From Cyanobium gracile_A (GTDB lineage: Bacteria; Cyanobacteriota; Cyanobacteriia; PCC-6307; Cyanobiaceae), in the NCBI RefSeq assembly GCF_034931305.1, contig NZ_JAYGHY010000033.1, positions 1-28,296 of the forward strand: 28,296 bases of DNA, written 5' to 3'. Shown here one piece after another: positions 8,683 to 14,079 of the stretch. A program made the translations under genes and the position numbers. Numbering within the stretch: the first letter of the stretch is position 1; every line of letters starts with the position of its first letter. Below the pieces are notes generated by a model, which saw only the letters and a program-made list of their open reading frames with translations, searched no databases and was not told the origin of the DNA.

Positions 8683-9423
8683 ATGCAGCGAACCTACCTG
8701 GCCCTGGCGGGCCTGGCCCTGGCCGGAGCCGGCCTGCCGATGGTGCAGCCCAGGCTGGCCATGGCCGCCGGCCTGTTCCAGAGCACGGAGGTGGACCCCC
8801 AGAGTTTCGCGGTGCTGGCGAGGCCGGTGGGCGACAACGACTGGACCCTCCTGGTGCTGGAGCAGCTGGCCGCCCAGCCCTCCTGCTGGCAGGCCCGCCC
8901 GGACGGGCTGGTGGATCCAACCCTGAACCGGTTCGACTTCACCGGCATCTGCAATCGCTACCTCGACAGCAACGGCTATTCCCTGCGGGTCGCCGACCAG
9001 GACATGGGCACCACCTATCGCCTGCAGGTGCAGCAGGTGGGCTCCCGTCTGGAGCTGCAGGCCGTCTCGCCTAGAAGTTCCGCCGTCCTGGTGCTGGGAG
9101 GGGCCGAGGTTCCCCTGCGGGACCGGGACGGCTTCGTCGCCCTCACGCTCGAACCCGGCTGGGATCTCAAACGCCGCACCTACGAGCAGAGGTCCCTGTC
9201 CCACCTCTACTTCGCCAGTCCGGCCCCCCTGGAGCAACTGATCGCCCGGGCCGGCGGAGGCGAGACGTTCCGGCGCCCCCCGGGCCGGGCCGAACTCCCC
9301 GGCATTGCCACCACCCCGCCGTTGCTCGACCAGCGCAACGACAGCATGGGCTCGGGGAGCTCCGGTCGGGCGATCGCCCTCCAGGTGATTCCCTACACCG
9401 AGGCCAATGGAGGGGGTCTCTGA
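8683..9423 (+). CDS. Secreted DUF3747 family protein
   Basis: 246 aa. Residues 1-28 form a signal peptide (LALAGLALAGAGLP, then RLAMA before AGLFQST). The mature part shows the DUF3747 pattern found almost only in cyanobacteria: LFQSTEVDPQSFAVLARPVG, LLVLEQLA with a nearby CW, FDFTGICNRYLDSNGYSLRV, and the late LEPGWDLKRRTYEQRSLSHLYF. The function of this family is unknown; export suggests a periplasmic or cell-surface role. A textbook GGAGGT at 8671-8676, 6 nt before the ATG, fixes the start over an upstream in-frame TTG at 8632. It diverges from rnhA across 73 bp and converges with rplL across a 326-bp spacer. The tail after residue 185 is less conserved. Confidence 0.9.
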   Translation: MQRTYLALAGLALAGAGLPMVQPRLAMAAGLFQSTEVDPQSFAVLARPVGDNDWTLLVLEQLAAQPSCWQARPDGLVDPTLNRFDFTGICNRYLDSNGYSLRVADQDMGTTYRLQVQQVGSRLELQAVSPRSSAVLVLGGAEVPLRDRDGFVALTLEPGWDLKRRTYEQRSLSHLYFASPAPLEQLIARAGGGETFRRPPGRAELPGIATTPPLLDQRNDSMGSGSSGRAIALQVIPYTEANGGGL

Positions 9424-9450
9424 CCCCATCGCTTGATCCCGTCTGCGGCC

Positions 9451-9531
9451 CTGGTCCGGGACCAGTTGAATCACCGGACTCCTCACCCCCCACCTGCCTT
9501 CCCCCTCAATTAATCTGATCTGGTGAGGAGT
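9451..9531 (+). repeat. Inverted repeat and small hairpin in the DUF3747/rplL convergent spacer
   Basis: A small hairpin (CTGGTC-CGG-GACCAG, 9451-9465) is followed by a perfect 10-bp inverted repeat: ACTCCTCACC at 9478-9487 and GGTGAGGAGT at 9522-9531, separated by 34 nt that are mostly pyrimidine in the first part. No reading frame with a credible start was seen. The arms could pair in a long transcript running to the terminator at 9591-9619. The role is unknown. Confidence 0.45.
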
Positions 9532-9590
9532 GAAGGACGCTCTTCCAGGGTCGAAACGAGGACAGACTCCCGGAATCGTTCCATCTCCAG

Positions 9591-9619
9591 AGCCCTGCCT
9601 TCGGCGGGGCTCTTTTTTT
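9591..9619 (+). terminator. Rho-independent terminator, plus strand
   Basis: The stem AGCCCTGCC/GGCGGGGCT closes around a short TTC loop (with one T-G pair) and is followed directly by a run of seven T after a C. It faces plus-strand transcription and lies 168 nt after the DUF3747 stop, so it ends either that mRNA with a long 3' UTR or a separate small RNA. Confidence 0.85.
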
Positions 9620-9677
9620 ATGGGTTGCCCTCCCTGTGCCCGGGGCACGCGCGCAGCCGTCACCGGACGCGACCACG

Positions 9678-9703
9678 AAAAAAGCCGGCCCCGAAGGGCC
9701 GGC
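9678..9703 (-). terminator. Rho-independent terminator of the rplJ-rplL transcript
   Basis: Read on the minus strand, a perfect 8-bp stem GCCGGCCC/GGGCCGGC with a TTCG tetraloop is followed by six T. It sits 46 nt after the rplL stop and ends the ribosomal-protein operon. Confidence 0.93.
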
Positions 9704-9749
9704 GTGGAAAGGAAGGGGTCGCCGGGCCTGAAGACCCGACGGTGGCCGG

Positions 9750-10136
9750 TCACTTGATGGAGACCTTGCCACCCACTTCTTCGATGCTCTTCTTGAGAGC
9801 TTCGGCATCGTTCTTGGAGATGCCTTCCTTGACGGCCTTGGGAGCGGCTTCGACAAGGGCCTTGGCTTCGCCCAGACCGAGGCCGGTGGCCTCGCGGACG
9901 GCCTTGAGCACCTTGATCTTGGCGGCCGGATCGAAGCCATCGAGGATGACGTCGAATTCGGTCTGCTCCTCAACCGCCTCGGCGGCGGCGCCGGGGGCGG
10001 CGGCGGCCATGACGACGCCGGCCGAAGCGGCGGCGGACACGCCGAAGGCCTCTTCGATCTGCTTGACGAGCTCGGAAGCCTCAAGCAGCGAGAGGGTTTT
10101 CAGTTGTTCGAGAATCTGGTCGGTGGTAGCGGACAT
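9750..10136 (-). CDS. rplL: 50S ribosomal protein L7/L12
   Basis: 128 aa. L7/L12 forms the multi-copy stalk that recruits translation GTPases. The N-terminal dimerisation domain (residues 1-32), an Ala-rich flexible hinge (about 33-57) and the C-terminal domain with FDVILDGFDPAAKIKVLKAVREATGLGLGEAKALVE (about 60-95) are complete. The ATG is preceded by a C/T-rich stretch (ATTCCCCCCC on the coding strand), not by a Shine-Dalgarno sequence. It follows rplJ by 64 bp containing a U-looped hairpin, and a strong terminator lies downstream. Confidence 0.98.
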   Translation of the reverse strand: MSATTDQILEQLKTLSLLEASELVKQIEEAFGVSAAASAGVVMAAAAPGAAAEAVEEQTEFDVILDGFDPAAKIKVLKAVREATGLGLGEAKALVEAAPKAVKEGISKNDAEALKKSIEEVGGKVSIK

Positions 10137-10181
10137 GGGGGGGAATCAGCAACAGAACGGGAGGATCGGTGGAGCCCAGGG

Positions 10182-10200
10182 GTTCGCGAAAAAAGCGAAC
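10182..10200 (-). other. Hairpin in the rplJ-rplL spacer
   Basis: GTTCGC and GCGAAC are perfect inverted repeats, 6 bp each, around a 7-nt loop that reads TTTTTTC on the coding strand. The hairpin abuts the rplJ stop. Because the U-run lies in the loop and not after the stem it is not a standard terminator; it may be a processing or stability element. Confidence 0.5.
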
Positions 10201-10728
10201 TCAACCTTCGCCGGATTCGGCGTGTTGCTTGAGCGCCCTGGCGAGACCGGACGGAACCTCGTTGATGCCCACAGCCAGCTTGGTGGCCAGGCCATTGATC
10301 GCACCGGCGATCTGGGCCATGAGCACCTCCTTGGAGGGCAGATCCCCGATGGCCTGGATGTCGGAGGGGGACAGGAGCTTGCCTTCGAAAAGGCCTCCCT
10401 TCACATCCGACTTCTTGGTGTCCTTCTGGAAGGACTGCAGGGCCTTCACCGCACCGCCGACATCGCCCTTGACCAGGACGAAGGCATTGGTGCCCGTGAG
10501 CAGGGAATCGAGATCCGACCAGGCGCTGTCACCATCAATGGCACGGCGCATCAAGGTGTTTTTGGTCACCTTGCACACACCGTTGCTGGCCTGCAGACGG
10601 GTCCGCAGATCAGTCATCTCCTTGATGGTCAGGCCCTTGAAATCGAGGACCAGCGCCAATTCGGCTTCACCGAGGAGCCCTTTGAGCTCTTCGACGATCT
10701 GTTGCTTGTTCTCCAGCGTGCGGCCCAT
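10201..10728 (-). CDS. rplJ: 50S ribosomal protein L10
   Basis: 175 aa. L10 anchors the L7/L12 dimers on 23S rRNA and in many bacteria represses its own operon by binding the mRNA leader. The N-terminal domain (MGRTLENKQQIVEELKGLL, VLDFKGLTIKEMTDLRTRLQ, VTKNTLMRRAI) and the C-terminal L12-binding helix (about 150-175) are intact. The ATG at 10728 gives the standard L10 N-terminus; an in-frame TTG nine codons upstream is less likely. The bases before the ATG are pyrimidine-rich (CCACTTCCT) without a Shine-Dalgarno. A 259-bp leader region lies upstream. Confidence 0.97.
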   Translation of the reverse strand: MGRTLENKQQIVEELKGLLGEAELALVLDFKGLTIKEMTDLRTRLQASNGVCKVTKNTLMRRAIDGDSAWSDLDSLLTGTNAFVLVKGDVGGAVKALQSFQKDTKKSDVKGGLFEGKLLSPSDIQAIGDLPSKEVLMAQIAGAINGLATKLAVGINEVPSGLARALKQHAESGEG

Positions 10729-10867
10729 AGGAAGTGGATCGGATCGGGGGAACAAGCAGGGAACGCAGCCCGGACAGCCCCCCGGGTAGGGAAGCTTCGA
10801 GGCCGCTCATCGCTCCGCTCCGATCTGAGTGACTCCGTTGGAGACCCCATCCCAGGCAAAAACCAAT

Positions 10868-10945
10868 CGCGTGTACCTCGGCAGGACTTACGACAAGGAA
10901 CGAGCGACCGGAATCGACGACCCTGACGACCTGCTGTCTTGGGTT
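10868..10945 (-). promoter_or_regulatory. Ribosomal protein L10 leader-like RNA element
   Basis: On the minus strand an AAGACAGCAGGT segment (10940-10929) can pair through GCAGG (10934-10930) with CCTGC (10885-10881) in TCCTGCCGAGGT. This pair of segments, and CCTGCCGAGGT above all, is typical of L10 leader RNAs, in which L10 (with L12) binds a kink-turn and represses its own synthesis. The position, about 140-210 nt before the rplJ start, agrees. I see no T-run attenuator between it and rplJ, so control of translation or another mechanism is possible. No clear promoter was found upstream. Confidence 0.7.
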
Positions 10946-10987
10946 GGGCGCGTGCCCTTCTGGACGAATCCAGTTGTTCAACCTACA

Positions 10988-11635
10988 TCACGGCAGGCCC
11001 AGTTCCCGTAGCCGCGCCTGCCAACGGGCGTAACCGGCGGCGTTGAGATGCACGCCATCCACCGTGTAGGCGCGCTTGAGACCATCGGCGTCCGCCATCA
11101 CCGTGGTGAGATCGACGTAGTCCCGGGCTGGCGTCTGCTGGGCGAGCCGCTGGTTGAGTTCCGCCACCCGCCGAACCCCGTCGGCGCCACAGCGAAAGCG
11201 GGCACAGGGAATGGTGGACTGGACGATCACCCGCGCCCCGGTACCAATCTGGAGGCCGGTGCGCAGCCACTGGATCCGGCCGGCGATGCGGCCGGGGTCG
11301 TAACCCCAGACGATGTCGTTGATCCCCACCATCACCAGGTAGGTGGCGGCACCGGTCTGGCGGATCGACGGCAAACGGGCCATCAGCTGGACGCTGGTGT
11401 CGCCACTGACGCCCTGGTTGTGGACCACGTGAGCGGGGAACGCCGCCTGCCAGTTGCCCTGGGCTGTGAGCGAATCACCGACGAAGGTGACCACACCACC
11501 GCCACGGCTGGACGGTGATCCGGAGGACTCCGGCGGCAGGGCGCCTGGCTCGGAGCGCAGGCCCCACCCCAGCATCAGCAGGGTGAGCGGAACGGCCACC
11601 AAGCCACCGATCCGCACCCAGGACAACGAAGGCAC
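10988..11635 (-). CDS. SGNH/GDSL-family hydrolase, membrane-anchored or exported
   Basis: 215 aa. An N-terminal hydrophobic helix (residues about 8-25) anchors or exports the enzyme and is followed by a Ser/Gly/Pro linker. All SGNH blocks are present: FVGDSLTAQG with Ser55, a Gly in NQGVSGDT (about 73-80), VGIND with Asn106, and DGVHLN with Asp193 and His196. These enzymes are esterases, lipases or acyl-/acetylesterases acting on lipids or glycans; the substrate cannot be read from sequence. The GTG start lies 9 nt after the rplA stop with no Shine-Dalgarno, so it is probably cotranscribed with rplA. It stands between rplA and rplJ, a place where most bacteria have no gene. Confidence 0.9.
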   Translation of the reverse strand: MPSLSWVRIGGLVAVPLTLLMLGWGLRSEPGALPPESSGSPSSRGGGVVTFVGDSLTAQGNWQAAFPAHVVHNQGVSGDTSVQLMARLPSIRQTGAATYLVMVGINDIVWGYDPGRIAGRIQWLRTGLQIGTGARVIVQSTIPCARFRCGADGVRRVAELNQRLAQQTPARDYVDLTTVMADADGLKRAYTVDGVHLNAAGYARWQARLRELGLP

Positions 11636-11644
11636 GGGCGGGCT

Positions 11645-12352
11645 TCAGCTGTCCTGCTTGATGTCCTGGAGAGCAGCGAAGTCGACCTGCACCGAGGGGC
11701 CCATGGTGGAGGCGACATAGAGGCTCCTCCAGTAGCGGCCCTTGGCACCGCTTGGCTTGTTGCGGTCGATGGTTTCCTGCAGGGCCTTGAGGTTCTCCAG
11801 CAACTTGGCGCTGGGGAAGCTGGCCTTGCCGAAGCGCACGTGAACGATCCCGGCCCGGTCGGCCCGGAACTCCAGTTTGCCCGCCTTGAACTCGTTGATG
11901 GCGCCAGCCAGATCGGTGGTGACGGTGCCGGCCTTGGGGTTCGGCATCAGACCACGGGGACCGAGCACCCGGCCGAGCTTGGCCACCTTCGGCATCATGT
12001 CGGGGGTGGCGATGAGCAGATCGAAGTCGATGGCACCGCCGGCGATCTGATCCACCAGCTCATCGTCGCCGGCCAGGTCGGCACCGGCGGCCTTGGCTTC
12101 GGCCACCTTCTCGCCCCGGGCGATCACCGCGATGCGGATGGTCTGACCGGTGCCGTTGGGCAGGGCCACGGTGGTGCGCAGTTGCTGGTCGGTGTACTTG
12201 GGATCAATGCCGAGGCGCACATGGGCCTCGATCGTTTCGTCGAAGCGGGCGGTGGCGGTGTCCTTGACCAGCTCGATGGCTTCGAGCGGGTCGTAGGAGC
12301 GGTCCTCCACCTTGGCGGCGAGGGCCGTGAAGCGTTTGGAGATTTTTGTCAT
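11645..12352 (-). CDS. rplA: 50S ribosomal protein L1
   Basis: 235 aa, the usual length. L1 forms the mobile stalk by the E site and is a translational repressor of the L11 operon in bacteria where this has been studied. The start MTKISKRFTALAAKVEDRSYDPLEAIELVKDTA and the later DMMPKVAKLGRVLGPRGLMPNPKAGTVT (about 120-150) are diagnostic. The frame continues upstream only as a shadow of rplK; the ATG at 12352 matches the family. Pyrimidines (CCCCTTCCTGTC) precede the ATG instead of a Shine-Dalgarno. rplK lies 76 bp upstream. Confidence 0.98.
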   Translation of the reverse strand: MTKISKRFTALAAKVEDRSYDPLEAIELVKDTATARFDETIEAHVRLGIDPKYTDQQLRTTVALPNGTGQTIRIAVIARGEKVAEAKAAGADLAGDDELVDQIAGGAIDFDLLIATPDMMPKVAKLGRVLGPRGLMPNPKAGTVTTDLAGAINEFKAGKLEFRADRAGIVHVRFGKASFPSAKLLENLKALQETIDRNKPSGAKGRYWRSLYVASTMGPSVQVDFAALQDIKQDS

Positions 12353-12428
12353 GACAGGAAGGGGTGCGGACGACCGTGGGCGGTCTCCCCCAGGTAGGTG
12401 AATGGAGTGGAACGACGCCCGAGGGGGG

Positions 12429-12854
12429 TCAGTCGCTGACGGCAACGCCCATGTTGCGGGCAGTGCCTTCGATGATGCGCATGGCCGACTCAACGCTGGC
12501 GCAATTGAGGTCGGGCAGTTTGGTCTTGGCGATCTCCTCGAGCTGGGCGCGGCTGATGGCACCCACGGAGCCCTTGGCGGACGTGGCGGCACCTTTGTCG
12601 ATGCCGGCGGCCTTGGAGATGAGCACCGAAGCGGGCGGGGTCTTGGTGATGAAGGTGAAGCTGCGGTCTTCAAAGACCGAGATCTCCACCGGGATCACGT
12701 ACCCGGCCTTTTCCTGGGTGCGGGCGTTGTACTCCTTGCAGAACGCCATGATGTTGACCCCGTGCTGACCGAGGGCAGGGCCCACCGGTGGTGCGGGGTT
12801 CGCTTTGCCGGCCTGGAGGGCCAGCTTGATCACAGCTACGACTTTCTTGGCCAT
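12429..12854 (-). CDS. rplK: 50S ribosomal protein L11
   Basis: 141 aa, complete. L11 binds the GTPase-associated centre of 23S rRNA. The Pro-rich N-terminal switch (GKANPAPPVGPALGQHGVNIMAFCKEYN, about 16-43) and the C-terminal RNA-binding end (LPDLNCASVESAMRIIEGTARNMGV) are both clear. The ATG lies 158 bp after nusG, in a spacer rich in hairpins, including a tandem pair that ends 11 nt before the start codon. This spacer is the likely site of L1-mediated feedback if it exists here. Confidence 0.98.
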   Translation of the reverse strand: MAKKVVAVIKLALQAGKANPAPPVGPALGQHGVNIMAFCKEYNARTQEKAGYVIPVEISVFEDRSFTFITKTPPASVLISKAAGIDKGAATSAKGSVGAISRAQLEEIAKTKLPDLNCASVESAMRIIEGTARNMGVAVSD

Positions 12855-12865
12855 CGTCTGGACTA

Positions 12866-12918
12866 GGGGACGGAACTCCCTTGCGGGAGAGCGGGACGGG
12901 ACTCCCTCGCGGGAGTGC
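12866..12918 (-). repeat. Tandem 26-bp repeat encoding two GNRA-capped hairpins before rplK
   Basis: Two adjacent units (12892-12918 and 12866-12892, 26-nt period) differ at four positions. On the coding strand the first folds as ACTCCC-GCGA-GGGAGT and the second as CTCCC-GCAA-GGGAG. Both loops are GNRA tetraloops, and each stem is followed by a TCCGTCCC or similar tail. The changes in the loops keep the GNRA pattern, which suggests RNA-level selection. Confidence 0.65.
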
Positions 12919-12957
12919 TGCGGATCGCCGGGGCGGTGGACGGCCCGGCAGCGTGGC

Positions 12958-13004
12958 GGTCCCGTACGGGACCACCCTGGGCCGCCCTCCGCAGGGAGGC
13001 GGCC
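12958..13004 (-). other. Two further hairpins in the nusG-rplK spacer
   Basis: GGTCCCGTACGGGACC at 12958-12973 is a perfect 16-bp palindrome. The segments 12980-12990 and 12995-13004 form a roughly 10-bp GC-rich stem with a one-base bulge. No T-run follows either, so they are not intrinsic terminators; RNA folding, pausing or protein binding are possible roles. Confidence 0.5.
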
Positions 13005-13012
13005 GCCACTGA

Positions 13013-13738
13013 TCAGCTCTGTTTGCTGATCTGGGAGAACTCGAGCTCGACCGGGGTCTCCCTGCCGAAGATCGACAGGAGGGCCTTCAGCTTGCTGCGC
13101 TCACCGGAGACTTCGATCACCTCGCCCTGGAAGTCCTTGAACGGACCGGCGGTGACGAGGATCTGATCGCCTTCGGTGAGGTCGACCTTGAGGACAGGCT
13201 TCTTCTCGGCGGCACGCTTGAAGATGCGATCCACCTCCTGGCGGCTGAGGGGCCGCGGCCGGATGTGGCCGCGGGCCTTGCCGGTGGCGCGGCGCTCCTC
13301 CTGGCCCACAAAATTGATGACGTTGGGAGTGCTGCGCACGGCCATCATCGTGTCCTCATCGAGAACCATGCGCACCAGCACGTAGCCGGGAAACACCTTC
13401 TCCTCGATGGACTGGCGGCTGCCGTCCTTCTTGAGCTTGACACCAGGGGTCTGGGGGATCTCGATCTCGAGGATCCGGTTGCTGACCCCCAGGGTGACGG
13501 CCCGCTGCTCGAGGGTGGCCTTGACCTTCTTCTCGCAACTGGAGGCCACCTGAACCGCGAACCAGCGGGCCACCTGGGGCTTGGTGGCTTCACCCGCTGC
13601 GGCGGCACCGTCTGCGGCGGCAAGGTCGCCCCCCTCGGCGGCAAGGCCAGGGCCTTCGCCAGGAAGCTCCAGCACCTCGGGGGCGTCCGGTTCGATCTCG
13701 GGCACGGTCTCGGGCACGGCAGACAGGGGAAGGGTCAT
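13013..13738 (-). CDS. nusG: Transcription termination/antitermination factor NusG
   Basis: 241 aa, longer than the usual 180 or so. NusG binds RNA polymerase, affects pausing and Rho, and couples transcription to translation. An acidic Ala/Glu/Pro-rich extension (residues about 1-55) precedes the NGN domain (WFAVQVASSCEKKVKATLEQR, then EEKVFPGYVLVRMVL and VINFVG, about 58-165) and a C-terminal KOW domain (GDQILVTAGPFKDFQGEVIEV, about 187-207). The ATG at 13738 overlaps the secE stop by one base (TGATG), so the two are coupled; a TTG one codon earlier is the alternative. Confidence 0.97.
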   Translation of the reverse strand: MTLPLSAVPETVPEIEPDAPEVLELPGEGPGLAAEGGDLAAADGAAAAGEATKPQVARWFAVQVASSCEKKVKATLEQRAVTLGVSNRILEIEIPQTPGVKLKKDGSRQSIEEKVFPGYVLVRMVLDEDTMMAVRSTPNVINFVGQEERRATGKARGHIRPRPLSRQEVDRIFKRAAEKKPVLKVDLTEGDQILVTAGPFKDFQGEVIEVSGERSKLKALLSIFGRETPVELEFSQISKQS

Positions 13739-14031
13739 CAACGGAAGATCTGGGCCGATCCCCAGTGATAGAAGCGATCGATCGCGGCAATGGCTGCGGC
13801 CGAAAGGCTCACCATCAGGATCACCGCCACCGATTCGCTGAACAGCTGCTGGCGGCTCGGCCAGACAACCTTGCGCAGTTCCGCGAGGGTGACCGCGAGG
13901 AAACCGGTGGGGGTCTCCTCTTCTGGCGAGGCACCATCCGGCCCCTCGTCGGGATCGGACAGGCCATTCCTCTGGGCCAGGGGCCCATCGGGACTGCTCG
14001 TGGTGGTGGTGACGGGGGGGATGGGTTCCAC
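13738..14031 (-). CDS. secE: Preprotein translocase subunit SecE
   Basis: 97 aa. SecE holds SecY together in the protein-export channel. A polar, acidic N-terminal half (residues 1-42) leads to the conserved amphipathic segment ELRKVVWPSRQQL (51-63) and one transmembrane helix (about 66-86), the single-helix form common outside enterobacteria. The only usable start in frame is a GTG at 14031; an in-frame stop lies a short way upstream. It begins 48 bp after clpB2 and overlaps nusG by one base. Confidence 0.95.
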   Translation of the reverse strand: MEPIPPVTTTTSSPDGPLAQRNGLSDPDEGPDGASPEEETPTGFLAVTLAELRKVVWPSRQQLFSESVAVILMVSLSAAAIAAIDRFYHWGSAQIFR

Positions 14032-14079
14032 GGTGTGGAGGCGATGGCTGCCATTACGTCGGCAAGCATCGACAAACGA

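Noticed and set aside
9370..9377. HIP1-type octamers GCGATCGC (also at 21857, 23666 and 24950)
   Set aside because: Four copies fit a cyanobacterium but are only slightly more than base composition would give; not evidence for a distinct element.
8602..9753. A 383-codon minus-strand frame over the DUF3747 gene
   Set aside because: No domain and no start support; the plus-strand gene has a perfect ribosome-binding site and a conserved family pattern.
10960..10973. CTGGA-TTCG-TCCAG hairpin after the SGNH gene as a terminator
   Set aside because: A stable small hairpin, but no T-run follows on the minus strand; it may just be part of the L10 leader region.
10976..10981. TTGAAC as a -35 box for rplJ
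   Set aside because: No -10 hexamer at 16-18 nt; too weak to call a promoter.
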